A stretch of 64,000 nucleotides of DNA. It comes from Leptobrachium leishanense (taxonomy: Eukaryota > Chordata > Amphibia > Anura > Megophryidae). The notes beneath the pieces were generated by a model. The model was not told where the DNA came from, searched no databases, and worked only from the letters and a program-made list of their open reading frames with translations. Of this stretch, positions 42,012 to 54,839 are shown piece by piece. The stretch spans positions 78,986,400 through 79,050,399 of the forward strand of contig CM019064.1 in the NCBI GenBank assembly GCA_009667805.1, written 5' to 3'. Both the position numbers and the translations under genes were made by a program. Each line of letters opens with the position of its first letter. The stretch's first letter is position 1.

Positions 42012-44129
42012 GTGAACGCTATGCTGGAAATTGTGGAGCAATTACGTGCAATTGGAGAAGAAATAAAAGACAATCATGTAGTGGCATTACTATTATGCAG
42101 CCTTCCAGAATCATATAGTGCCCTGATAAACGCTCTAGAAACCAGACCAGAGGAAGAACTAACACTGGAATATGCTAAAGGGAAATTAATTGATGAATAC
42201 AACAGAAAGAAGGAAAATATACGTGGTGAAGAGAATGACAAAACAGAAGTAGCTCTAAAGGTGAATGAAAACACAAAACAAAACAAAGAGACCAGAGTGT
42301 GTTTTCGCTGCAAAAGGACAGGTCATTTGAAATATAATTGTTCAATCTGGAAAGCAGAACAGCGAAGGAGAGAGACATTCACAAAAGAAAGAGCTAAAGC
42401 AGCCACACAGGAAAGCAAAGACACAGCGTGGAGTGCAAGTTTTAAAGTAACTCAGAATACTACCCCGCATGGATGGTACATTGACTCAGGAGCAACAAGT
42501 CACATGACCAGTGATGAGACCTTCTTCACAGAAATTAATTTTAATACAAAAGACAAAGTCTTCCTAGCAAATGGGAAAAGTATTACATCAGAAGGTAAAG
42601 GTCAAGGATTTCTGAACTGCATCACACCATCAGGAGGTAACCGAAGCATCCTTGTAAAGAACGTTCTGTATGTTCCAAGTCTAGAAGGAAGCCTCCTATC
42701 AGTAAAAAACCTTGCTAACAATGGACTTACAGTACAATTCCGAGGTAATGAATGCACAATTCGAAACAGAAAAGAAATCGTTGCAAAAGGAAGGTTGAAT
42801 GAACACCTATACAAAATCGTCACTGAACGTGTTCAAGTCAAAACAGTCACTCATAATCCACATGACAAGTGCATCCATCTATGGCACAGACGATTGGGGC
42901 ATCGAAACTCAGAAGCTATAAAGGAACTTTCTAAGAGAGAATTATCAGAAGACATGATAATGATACCTTGTCCAAAGTTGATGAAGTGCACGTGTTGCAT
43001 CAAAGCAAAGGCCACACGTACACCACTTCCACAAGCCAGTCAAAGAAAAACCACTAAACCCATGGAACTTATACACAGTGACGTGTGTGGACCAATGAAA
43101 ACCCCGACACCCAGCGGCAACAAATATTTAATAACCTTCATTGATGACTATTCCAGGTACACAACGACATATCTGATGAAACACAAAAGTGAGACAACTG
43201 ATAAACTTCAAGAATTTGTAGCGATGACTAGCAACAAATTTCAAAGGAAACCCGGAATAATACGCACGGACAATGGAGGGGAATATATGGGTAAAGAAGT
43301 GGAATCATATCTAAAGAAACATGGTATCATACACCAGACAACCGTACCGTACACTCCAGAACAAAACGGTGTAGCTGAAAGAAAAAATCGCACTCTTGTA
43401 GAAATGGCCAGATGCATGCTTTCAGATGCCAACCTACACAACAAGTACTGGGGAGAAGCAATAATGACTGCAACATATCTACAGAACAGACTACCATCTA
43501 AAGCTATTGAAAGTACCCCTTATGAAATGTGGAACAGATCAAAACCTAGTATAGGTCATATTAGAGTGTTTGGTTGCAAAGCATACGTTTACATTCCAAG
43601 TGAAAAACGCTCCAAGTGGGAGAACAGAGCCATAGAAGGCATTCTAATAGGCTACAGTGAACAAAGTAAGGGATACAGAATCCTTAATCCAAAGACCAAC
43701 AAGGTCACAGTAAGCCGCAGTGTTTATTTTGATGAAAGCCAAACATCAGAAATAATGACTCCCGAAAAACACGAAGAAAAGGTGCCGATTGAAATAGCAA
43801 GAGATGCTGACCAAAAGGAAACTGTGCAGGAGTCAGACCAAGAAGTGGAACTCACAATTGATGACTTAACTGTTCACAATCCAGTAGAACCGACAGAACA
43901 ACCAGAAATCAGAAGATCTACTCGGACAACAAAAGGGATCCCACCGCGCAAGCTGTCATACACTGTTAAGACACATGAGACATTTGAACCAACATCTTGG
44001 GAAGACATAGATAAACTACCAAAAGGGGAAGCCAATCAGTGGAGAAAGGCGGCTGAAGAAGAACTAAAATCACTTCAGAAAAATGAAACCTGGACTCTCA
44101 CAGAGCTCCCTCCGGTCACAAAACTATAG
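42012..44129 (+). pseudogene. copia gag C-terminus, protease, integrase and start of reverse transcriptase
   Basis: 705 codons. The nucleocapsid zinc knuckle CFRCKRTGHLKYNC (C-X2-C-X4-H-X4-C) is at residues 97-110. The aspartic protease box WYIDSGATSH is at 155-164. The integrase has the zinc-binding HLWHRRLGH..CTCCIKAK and the core HSDVCGPMK, RTDNGGEY and NGVAERKNR (catalytic D, D and E all present). The Pro/Glu-rich linker leads to the first reverse transcriptase block WRKAAEEELKSLQKNETW. The stop at 44,127-44,129 comes from a single-base frameshift near 44,110. Polyprotein products would assemble cytoplasmic particles; here synthesis of pol would be truncated. Confidence 0.93.
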
Positions 44130-44149
44130 GAAGTAAATGGATTTTTAAA

Positions 44150-45520
44150 GTGAAGTACGACGCAGAAGGAAACATTCACAGATACAAGGCAAGAGTAGTC
44201 GCCAAGGGATATTCCCAGAAATATGGAGAAGATTATGATGAAACATTTGCTCCAGTGGTAAAGCACACAACCATTAGAACATTCCTCAGCATTGCAGCTG
44301 AAAAACAAATGCAAGTGAAGCACCTGGATGTCAAAACAGCTTTTCTATATGGAGATATCAAAGAGGAACTCTACATGGAGCAGCCACCAGGGTTTAATAC
44401 AGGACAGAACCTTGTGTGTAAACTGCAAAAGAGCATCTATGGTCTCAAACAAGCAGCAAGAATGTGGAATGAAAAAGTGAACGAAGTACTCACAACAGAA
44501 GGATTTTCAAGAAGTAACGCTGATCCATGCCTGTATTCAAAGAATCAAGACAACAAATGGATCTACCTACTAATTTATGTTGATGACATCATAATTTGTT
44601 TTGAACAAGAAGGGGATTATGATCAAATAACTAGCACATTGAAACAAAACTTTGAGATTAAAGAGCTTGGGAACATTGCTCACTATTTAGGAATCCAAAT
44701 CGAGAAAGAAGAAGACGGAAGTTATCTTCTTCACCAAAGTCAGAAAATTACAGATATTCTAGCAGAGTTTCACATGCAAGATGCAAAAGAGGTGAAAACG
44801 CCTATGGAACCAGCTTATCAGAAAGACAATGGAATGGAAAACTTGTTACCTAACAATGAGAAGTACCGCAAAGCAATTGGAAAATTGTTATACATTGCAA
44901 CTGTGACAAGACCAGACATTGCCGCAGCATTGAGTATACTCTGTAGAAAAGTTTCAACACCCTGTCAACGTGATTGGAATGCCGTAAAAAGGGTGATACA
45001 GTATCTAAAAGGAACAATTCATATGAAACTGCGACTGCCAGCAACACCCAATGCAAACTTAATTGGATATGTAGATGCTGACTGGGCCGGAGATATCACA
45101 GACCGCAAATCTACTACTGGTTACATCTTCCAGTACGGAGAAGGAACCATCAGCTGGTCTAGTCGAAAACAAGCGACTGTTGCACTCTCTTCAACTGAAG
45201 CAGAATACATAGCAGCAGCACATGCATGTCAAGAAGCAATTTGGATTCGTCAACTTCTATTAGACATGGGACTGGATATGTCTAAACCGATACCCATCTT
45301 TGAAGACAACCAGGGATGTATAAAGTTGACACAATCAGAAAGGATCAACCCTAGAACCAAGCACATAGACGTAAAATATCATCTGCTCAGGGACACACAA
45401 GAGCAAGGACTTATCGATATTCAGTATTGCCCATCAGAAGAGATGACTGCAGATGCACTCACCAAACCGTTGCCAAAGGAACGTTATTGTTTTCTTCAAA
45501 AGAAGCTGAATGTTGTATGA
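44150..45520 (+). pseudogene. copia reverse transcriptase and RNase H
   Basis: 456 codons in the frame following the break. RYKARVVAKGYSQ is at residues 11-23, HLDVKTAFLYGDI (first catalytic Asp) at about 58-70, the YVDD catalytic box at 143-146, and GKLLYIATVTRPDI (about 250). RNase H follows with GYVDADWAGD, STEAEY and EDNQGCIKL, and KHIDVKYHLLRD near the end. All catalytic residues look intact. The first ATG at 44,150 is internal to the domain; the true start is in the upstream frame. Confidence 0.93.
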
Positions 45521-45536
45521 TTATGCACATGCTGTT

Positions 45537-45545
45537 GAGAAGGGG
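45537..45545 (+). promoter_or_regulatory. Polypurine tract of copia
   Basis: GAGAAGGGG directly abuts the 3' LTR and would prime plus-strand synthesis. Confidence 0.8.
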
Positions 45546-45822
45546 TGTTGGAGATACAACAGCATATATTATACTATGGACTGCAGGTGGCGCTGTTAGT
45601 GGTTAAATGTGTTCTAAACTCGTTGGTATATGTTCACAGGAAATAAGTCTCTATTGTCTCTGCTTTACTTCCTTCTTCCTTTCTAGCTGTGTGATGATGA
45701 AGCATCCTGATATATATCCAGTGACTAATCTGTTATAAGTTGTTTTATTGCTATATGCACAAAGTAAAGTTCTCTACTGCAGATTCACAAGACTCCAGTG
45801 CCTCTTTCATACATAACCAACA
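45546..45822 (+). repeat. copia 3' LTR
   Basis: 277 bp; matches the 5' LTR base for base as far as I can see. Confidence 0.95.
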
Positions 45823-45828
45823 CTGAAT

Positions 45829-45915
45829 AGGTTTCAGCTCCAAAACCAGGGGGATTACACATCTTTTTTTCTTACCATAATTTATGTAATCCCCCTGTTT
45901 TTGGAGCTGAAACAT
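45829..45915. repeat. Inverted repeat (hairpin) right of copia
   Basis: Arms GTTTCAGCTCCAAAACCAGG and CCTGTTTTTGGAGCTGAAAC pair, extending through GGGGATTAC/GTAATCCCC. A weaker GGAGCTGAGACATA at 41,135 may be the same family's left part. The copia element inserted between them. Confidence 0.7.
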
Positions 45916-46004
45916 ATGCACCCGGTGACACATACAGAGTAAAATATTTTGTTAACTAAACATACAAGAGAAAAACAAAGTGCATGCAAGATATCCGCAA
46001 CATA

Positions 46005-47604
<1,600 letters not shown>

Positions 47605-47606
47605 TA

Positions 47607-49579
47607 AATTAAACAAAATAAGAACATTTCATTTTTTGATTTTTTTTTTTTCTTTTGCTGGTAGTGGCCCTTTAATGAGTATCTGTAAATCCCGCCAGAT
47701 GCTCTTCAAATATATTCCAATAGAAAACGTATACTTTTAATATTTAGCCAAACTAGTTAATGAAAGGTACAAAGATCACTGTTTAAAAATGTGGTGTTTT
47801 TTTTTTTTTTTTTTACCTGCAATGGATGACTGTGGCTGTTTTTCTGTTTCTTGTCAATGAATGATCTTAAGTCATTGGTCACACTGATGTTACAAGCAAA
47901 GCAAAAATACAGTACTTGAGCTTGTGCCTGCTGTTGGCAGACCTTATTGTCATGTTTCGTCATTCCAGCCCTGTCCCCCTGCCCTCTGTAGACTTGTATA
48001 TTCATGTGCTGGCATCACCCCAGGCTGCTAGTTCTAGGTTGCTGCTTAGGGGTTAATTGCTTCCTGTCTGCTACAGCTCACCTGTTGGTCCTTGTGTGCT
48101 GATCTCCTCCCTATTTAGAGCAGTGAGCCCATAACCCATTGCTCTGTCATTGTTCCAGTCTGCCTGTATATCCAGTCTGTTCTAGAGCTCCCTGCTGTTA
48201 CTTCCAGTCCTTGTTGGTATTTTCCTGCTTAGTTTATTTCTTTGGTTGTGTCTCCTTGTCTGCCTGCTGTTTCCTCAGGTATTTCATGTTCTGGTTTATG
48301 TCTAGTTATTCCTATGTATTTAGTTCTTAGTTGTTTTGCCTCGCTGTTTTTGGTTTCCTGTTCATGTTGTATGTTATTCTGATTCTCTGGTTTTGACCCT
48401 TTGGCCTGGCTGACTTCCCTCCCAGTTCTGGATCCCTGGCATATGTATTTCTTAATTTGGTTCTGACTCCTGGCTTTTTCCTCTTGACCACATCCCTGCA
48501 TCATCCTAGTCTGTTTTGTTGATGTTTATATATACTGCCTCTCCTGCATTTTCCCAGACTCTGCACAGTGCTACGTTTTTATTTCTTCTATAGTATAGAT
48601 TCGGCTATCTTGAAAGACCGGTCTTTCAGAATAGGGCTGCTGTGTTATTGTGCAGAGATCTCTGGTCCAGATTGTGTTTCTCAGTGTTGTGCTGTATTGG
48701 TTGTCTGCATATTGGGGCTTTCCTATGAACCAGGGCCTCACCTTGGCGCGTGCCAGGTGCCCCCTTTGTGACATTTGTGCAATATTATGCAATATACAGT
48801 CATTTTTAAATTCTGTTTTTGTATTTGTAGAGGTTGCCGTATGTGTATTACATATATCCTCAAAGTATTACAGCTTTTTTATTTATGTTATTTCACATTG
48901 TATCGCACCTTTCATGAAGCATATATAAATAAAGATGGATTTACATAAATAACAGGTGGGTTGCATACATATGGCTAAATTATACATCAGTCAGTAATAA
49001 CGTTGATATCATTTTCAGGAGGACATTGACACTGTAATTTTATGACCATGTGCAATTCATGACAAGTTAATTTTGAGTTATCTTTTTCCTAAGCTAGAAA
49101 ATACTGCCCGTCAGTTTAAGTGACTTATTAAAACAAATCCTAGAAGCTGCAGATGAAGATGACAGATGAGACCCAATTATCCTGTCTCCGCTGTCCATTA
49201 TAAAGCCTTGTAAATATTTTGCTTATTTGTTTCACGGTAGGCTTTTTGTCGTTCTCTTTGTGTTATGGAATACTTATAAAGTGGTCGGATCTGCTTATTC
49301 CATTGGAACGCTGTTCTTTGCAACAACTACCTGGTAAAAAACTCCATAATCACTTCTTCTGTACCTGTCAATGTATTCTCTAACTGCAATTTATACAAAT
49401 CTGTAAATGAAAACAAAGCATGGGAATAATCAACACAACATCACTGCTGATTGTGCTTGTCCTTTGCTCTCCTTGAAGCTTCTTGCAGCAGGACCTGCCA
49501 ATACGGTTTTCTCCTACATTATTAAGTAAAGTACATAAGAGGCTGTTTGTGTGAATGCAAAATAAATGTAGATAATAAA
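47607..49579. other. Unassigned sequence, possible degraded LTR at 47,948-48,773
   Basis: 47,948-48,773 starts TGTCATGTTTCG and ends CCCTTTGTGACA (TGTCA..TGACA), with flanks CTTAT / TTTGT that match at three of five positions. Its style (CTATTTAGAG box; repeated CTGGTTT / TTCCTG text) resembles LTRs, but the call is weak. 53,780-54,060 has similar text. The rest shows no features. Confidence 0.35.
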
Positions 49580-49581
49580 TA

Positions 49582-50800
49582 TATTCATTCACCGGCCACT
49601 TTATTAGGTACACCTTGCTAGAACCGGGTTTGACCCCATTTGCCTTCAGAACTGCCTTAATTCTTAGTGGCATAGATTCAACAAGGTGTTGGAAACATTC
49701 CTCAGAGCTTTTGGCCAGTATTGACATGATCGCTTCACGCAGTTGCTGCAGATTTGTTGGCTGTTCATCCATGATGCAAATCTCCTGTTTCACCACATCC
49801 CAAAGATGCTCAATTGGATTGAGATCAGGTGACTGTGGAGGCCACTGGAGTATAGTGAACTCATTGTCACGTTCAAGAAACTAGTTTGAGAGGATTTGAG
49901 CTTTGTGACATGGTGCATTACCCTGCTGGAAGTAGCCATCAGAAGATGGGTACACTTAGGTCATAAAGGGATGGGCATGGTCAGCAATAATACTCAGGCA
50001 GGCCATGGCTCTTAAACGATGCTCAATTGGAACTAAGGGGCCTAAAATGTGCCAAGAAAATATCTCCCACACCATTACACCACCACCAGCCTAAACCATT
50101 GATACAAGGCAAGATGGATACATGCCTTCATTATGTTGACACCAAATTCTGGCCCTACCATCTGAATGTTGCAGCTGACCTCGAATTGTCAGACCAGGCA
50201 ACATTTTTCCAATCTTCTGTTTTCCAAATTTGGTGAGCCTGTGTGAATTGTAGCCTCAATTTCCTGTTCTTGGCTGACAGTAGTGTCACCCGGTGTTGTC
50301 TGCTGCTGCTGTAGCCCTTCTGCCTCAAGTTTGGATGTGTTTTGCATTCAGAGATGGTATACTGCATACATTGGTTGTAACAAGTGGTTATTTGAGTTAC
50401 TGTTGCCTTTTTATCATCTCGAACCAGTCTGAACATTCTCCTCTGAATCTTGATGACAAGGCATTTTTGTCCACCCAACTGCCTCTCACTAGATATTTTA
50501 CCTTTTTCGAACCATTCTCTGTAATCCCTAGAGATGGTTTTGCATGAAAATCCCAGCAGATCAGCAGTTTTTGAAATTCTCAGACCAGCCTGTCTGGCAC
50601 CAACAACCATGTCACGATCCAAGTCACTTAAATCCACTTTCTTCTCCATTCTGTTGCTATGTTTAAACTTTTGAAAGTCGTTATCACCACGTCTAGATGC
50701 CTAAATGCATTGAGTTGCTGCCATGTGATCGGCTGATTATTACTTTGTGTTAACAAGCAATTGAGCAGGTGTACCTAATAAAGTGACCGGTGAGTGTATA
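49582..50800 (-). mobile_element. Tc1/mariner-like transposon with CACCGGCCACTTTATTAGG ends
   Basis: Terminal repeats TCACCGGCCACTTTATTAGG and TCACCGGTCACTTTATTAGG lie in inverted orientation; the outer bases TATA blend into the flanks. It is about 1.2 kb, joined at its right edge to the next mariner-type element, so one of the two used the other's terminal TA as target. Confidence 0.9.
49640..50649 (-). pseudogene. Tc1-like transposase, frameshifted
   Basis: The N-terminal 164 codons (50,649-50,155) start MEKKVDLSDLDRDMVVGARQ, with a helix-turn-helix LRISKTADLLGFSCKTI and the first catalytic Asp in AWSDNSR (the usual neighbouring Glu is Asn). The middle lies in other frames with stops. The C-terminal block [18 protein letters not shown] is readable around 49,790-49,845 (third acidic residue), followed by ECFQHLVESMPLRIKAVLKA (about 49,640-49,700). 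Multiple lesions; inactive. Confidence 0.88.
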
Positions 50801-51088
50801 TAGGGTGTCTGTAAAGTCTCTTTGCAATTTCAAAAATTTATTACAAAGACAAATGAAAAGACGGATAAGTGAAAATTATTACAAAATGAGACGTATATAC
50901 ATAAGGTTTTTTGCCTCATTTAATACACCTCTATATGGGCACCATTAGTTGCACGAAGCACATCAAGACGGTACTCAATTTCTTGCCATGTTCGCTGTAA
51001 CTAGCATACCCTCATCAATGGTGGCAATGGCATCAGTGATCCTCTGCTTTAGAGTAGTGATGTCCTGAACCTTTGTTCGATACACGAT

Positions 51089-51770
51089 GGGCTCTATTAC
51101 ACAGTGAATTTTTACGCGAAGTGTTAAACATTAACGCCGTAAATTAACGCTGGTATTACAATCCTCACGCATTATATCATCCGTCAAAAAATAACGTGTG
51201 TAAAAAAGACTAGCAAAAACGCGCGCGCATTAACGTTGCGTGCAGAAATCGTTGTGCGTACTGTTTGTTCACGCGATTCAGCCAATCAGAATTAAGAACC
51301 ACAATTGTCTCCCGTTAGGTTTTTGCGCCTGTCAAAGTCAATCTGCGTATATATGCTGCAGCAATAATAAAAACACACTCAACTTCTCAATTTTATTGTT
51401 TGGGTATGCGTTGAATGTGTAACTAAACGTTGCTGCATTTTTTTTTTTCGGGCTGGTGTATTTGGGTTCGGCCGGGACATTCAGATTTGCCGTTACCACC
51501 AGCTTTTAAAAGACGTACAAATTATGGGCTCAAACACTGTGCATTAAAGTTTGCGCATAGATTGTAATACCATCCGCGTACCAGCGCACAAACGCATTTG
51601 CGCTCACAATGTTAAGTATAGGATGCGCGCAGTACATTACGCTCGTGCAGGGTTTGCGCAGGTTCATCCGCGGTAGACATTAACGCACATTTTTTGCGCG
51701 GACATTGTAATACGACGTTCTGTGCAAAGGGTTTTGCCCCTCGCGTTAAGGTGTTTTTGTAATAGAGCCC
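51089..51770. mobile_element. MITE with GGGCTCTATTACAC ends, copy B
   Basis: GGGCTCTATTACAC and its near complement (GTAATAGAGCCC). GAT is duplicated at the edges (51,086-51,088; 51,771-51,773). The homologous arm at 39,378-39,402 lacks the insert. The interior matches copy A (31,073-33,058). It is 682 bp, non-coding. A 3-bp target fits PIF/Harbinger. Confidence 0.88.
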
Positions 51771-52048
51771 GATATCTTTAACATAACCTCATAGAAAGTA
51801 GTCAAGGGGAGTGATATCTGGTGAATGAGGTGGCCAGGGAATTGGGCCACCCCTTCCAATCCACCGGTCTGGAAATGTTTCATTTGGGGACTGCATGTTC
51901 GTGGGTTCCTAATGTGGTGGTGCACCATTTTGCTGGAAAATGATGGTTGGTCGAAGGTCATGTAGTTGTGTTGCCACGTATTCAGTAAAAAGAACTAGGT
52001 AAACATTTGTAGTCATTGATGTCTCGCCGAAGAAAAACTATTACTTCC

Positions 52049-52200
52049 CTTCTAGATTGTGAGTTCCTACGGGAGTAGGGCCCTCATCTCCTCCTGTACT
52101 GTTTGTCAAATGTTGTACAATGTATTGTAACCCTGTCTATACTGTGCTATTGTACAGCGCTGCGGAATATGCTGGCGCTTTATAAATAAAGAATAATAAT
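52049..52200 (+). mobile_element. Short L2-tail insertion with 9-bp duplication
   Basis: ATTACTTCC at 52,040-52,048 and 52,201-52,209 brackets 152 bp ending CAGCGCTGCGGAATATGC, GGCGCTTTATAAATAAAGAA and ATAAT. This is the L2-type 3' terminus also seen at 25,950, 34,907 and 40,408. It is a heavily 5'-truncated LINE, or a SINE with an L2 tail. Confidence 0.85.
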
Positions 52201-52510
52201 ATTACTTCCTATGTGGTTATGTTAAAGATATCATGTATCAAACAAAGGTACAGGACATCACTAATCTAAAGCAGAGGATCACTGATGCCATTGCCCCCAT
52301 TAATGAGAGGATGCTACAGCGAACATGGCAAGAAATCGAGTATCGTCTTGATGTGCTTCGTGCAACTAATGGCGCCTATATAGAGGTGTATTAAATGTGG
52401 CAAAAAAAACTTAAATATATACGTCTCATTTTGTAATAATTTTTTTTTATCTGTCTTTTCATTTGCCTTTGTAATTTTTGAAATTGTAAAGAGACTTTAT
52501 GGACACCCTG

Positions 52511-53140
52511 TATAAATATATACAGTATACTGGGTTTTGGGAAATCCTAATAATCATAGTAAATTTATTGTGACTAATCTCAGAAACATATGATCGAACA
52601 CATACTGTAAACGCTTTACAGTATGCGGAATAAATGGGATCTCTGTTCTCTCTGCAAAAATAATAAAGGAATTGCATTCCCAAGAGTTCCCACTTGTCTT
52701 GGCCTCTGTATGTAAATATGTGCTTCTTTGTCCATTGCCCTACCATTTGATTACTTGCTTAATGTGAGTCATTCTGGATGAAAGAACTGTTTAGAAAATG
52801 TTAAATAAATGGAAGTGAGCTGTGGGACTTTTCCCCAGTTATGTAACTGACACCATCTATTTTTCTTTCTCTACTAATTTCGCAAACTTTCAGTTCTCCT
52901 TTTTTTCTTGGAAACATGGAGAAAATACAAGAATGACTTTATTCCTCTTTTTGGTCTACAAGCACAGTGTATTTGTGTTTTCAAACAATGAACTAAATAT
53001 GAATATGCTGAGTCTGGGATCCCACCCATGAATTCTATGAAGTCACATCCTTCTTCTGTGAATATGTATTTAAACCAGTGATTGTCACTGTATTTTGTGC
53101 ATGCGATTACCCAGGCCAATTTGAGCATTTTGCTGTGATA
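52511..53140. other. Unassigned sequence
   Basis: No repeat ends or protein similarity seen. A minus-strand frame at 52,874-53,143 has no recognisable domain. Confidence 0.4.
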
Positions 53141-53142
53141 CA

Positions 53143-53420
53143 CTTCAACCCCTTCACTACCAAGATCGAGATATCTCAGGCTTCAAAGGTACCATCCGGT
53201 GCCCCGATATCGAGATATCTCGATCTGCAACCCAAAAGCAAATGAAATGTGTTTGCTGTAAATTAATTAAATTTTCTTTGGGCTGCAGAAGGTGCCCCCA
53301 AAATTTTAGCCCTGTGGGCATAATGCCCAAAGAGCTAAAACTGTGTTAAATCAGCTAACTGAATGTCCTGACATCAGACATTCAGCAAGCCGATACAGTT
53401 GCAGTCCGTGCTTCACTGCT
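53143..53420. mobile_element. Left end of a further hairpin-chain element
   Basis: Begins CAACCCCTTCACTACCAAG, like the CCCTTTCACTGC terminus of the TTAA family. Consecutive inverted repeats follow: GATCGAGATATCTC with GAGATATCTCGATC (53,163-53,225), TTTTAGCCCTGTGGGC with GCCCAAAGAGCTAAAA (53,303-53,340), and GCTAACTGAATGTC with GACATTCAGCAAGC (53,353-53,391). The right end was not identified. Confidence 0.5.
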
Positions 53421-53619
53421 ACAGCTGTAACTCAATTTGGCATTGCATTGCATTGCGCCATCACCTCCACACTTGCTGGCAGTATGGGAAATCGAAAAGG
53501 TGAGTTAGTGCAGCATCATTGTTCACTTTATAAATGTAAAGTGATCAGTAGTTCAACGTTAGAAAGAGAAGAAATATTTTTATTTTATTATTATTTATAA
53601 ATCTCTTTTATATAGGTTA

Positions 53620-54270
53620 CGGCTCCACCGCATGCCCGGTGGCCAGCAGCGCCATCTTCACGGCTCGTTGGCTGGCCGCTGAGTGATATTGCCAGTTTCT
53701 AAAGATGCTTTATTGAAGGGTGCATGAACTTTTACGCCCTCTGAATCTTAAAACTAAGCAGTGAGTAAGTCTCATTGCCTTGTCGTGGTTTATCCTGGTC
53801 AGTGCGATTCTTGTTCCTGTGATATTGGTATAATGTGTATTGACTCTGGGTTGTTCCTGACTACTTTCTAGTGTTAACCCTTGCTCTCTGTTGTTTATTG
53901 TGTACCGACTCCTGGCTTTGTCTGGCTACCCGTGCTGGTTCTGACTTCTGGCTTTGTCTGACTATCTCCTCTGGTTCCTAACTTCGGTTTGTTCTGCCTT
54001 TCTTTATTCTGTGTGTCCGGTGTTTAGCAATCCAGCTATTCTAAAGACAGGCATTGTAGGTAGGCAGAAAATCTAAAAAAATGTGTTTTCATCTGACTTC
54101 AACAACTATAAGATAAGTATAAGTTAATATTTCTCTTATTCTAAGGTAACATTTCAAAATGGATGTTACAGTATTAAAAATTTGAGTTTGCAATCAAAAA
54201 TGTAGGAATTGGCACATCATAGGATTGATACAAATTAATAGTCACATAATTTAGATGAGTGTTAGATTAA
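53620..54270. other. Unassigned segment related to the flank of hAT element 4
   Basis: 53,697-53,752 (GTTTCTAAAGATGCTTTATT, GAAGGGTGCATGAACTTTTA) matches 60,682-60,709 continued at 62,874-62,895, that is, the unoccupied hAT element 4 site. 53,780-54,060 has LTR-like text with GACTCCTGGCTTTGTCTG / GACTTCTGGCTTTGTCTG repeated. Confidence 0.55.
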
Positions 54271-54664
54271 GGCTGGGGTCAGACCAGCGCACTTTTAACG
54301 TGCGTTCTGGCGCACATAATTACGGCCGCACTAGCAGCAGATGACGGGCAATGATGGCCAATATACGATGTACGGCCGCACAAAAGTCCGGCCGTGCAAT
54401 GCAAGTGTAATTTGAACGCATTTTTTTGAGAACGCTGAACCGCTAGTACTGAGTGCGCAGCTGCGGCATAGCGGCGTGTTTGCGTGATTAGGAGATGTCA
54501 GACGTCCAGACACAAAAAGAGTTTTATTGACTATCCGTACAAAATCACGCCCGAAAATGCGCGTCGTCTGACCGTTTTTGCGCATTCCGTGAAAAAATAC
54601 GTCAATGCGTTCGGACGCACTTTTTCACGTTCGCGGGGAAAAATGCTTTCGTCTGACCCGAGCC
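54271..54664. mobile_element. MITE with GGCTGGGGTCAGAC ends, cut at its last base by hAT element 3
   Basis: Left end GGCTGGGGTCAGACCAGCGC after TAA; right end TCGTCTGACCCGAGCC. TTA follows after the hAT element and its duplicated target (56,451-56,453). 394 bp, non-coding, same family as 19,013-19,437. Confidence 0.85.
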
Positions 54665-54801
54665 CAGTGGCGTAGCGTGGGGGGGGCCAGGGGGGCCATG
54701 GCCCCGGGCGCAATTTACTTAGGGGCGCAAAATTTCAAAAGAAATTTGCGCCCCTAATAATGTCCAGGTACCGCAGGCTTGAAGTGCAGTGTTTTTTTTC
54801 C

Positions 54802-54839
<38 letters not shown>

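Larger units (their letters stand above)
41263..45822 (+). mobile_element. Ty1/copia LTR retrotransposon (Hydra/GalEA-like), full length
   Basis: The two 277-bp LTRs (41,263-41,539; 45,546-45,822) start TGTTGGAGATAC and end ACCAACA. I found no difference between them by eye. A perfect 5-bp duplication, CTGAA, flanks the element (41,258-41,262; 45,823-45,827). The primer-binding site and polypurine tract are in place. The internal region encodes gag, protease, integrase, reverse transcriptase and RNase H in that order; integrase before reverse transcriptase defines copia. Identical LTRs mean a young insertion, yet the frame is broken at three places. Confidence 0.97.
50801..52510. mobile_element. 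Mariner-type foldback element, copy 2
   Basis: Same family as 37,853-39,973: AGGGTGTCTGTAAAGTCTC at the left, its complement at the right, and the same inverted transposase 3' segments in both arms. Two later insertions lie inside: a MITE (51,089-51,770) and a short LINE/SINE tail (52,049-52,200). Without them it is about 880 bp, close to copy 1. Confidence 0.88.

Noticed and set aside
53780..54060. An LTR
   Set aside because: LTR-like text only; no TG..CA termini or target duplication could be fixed.
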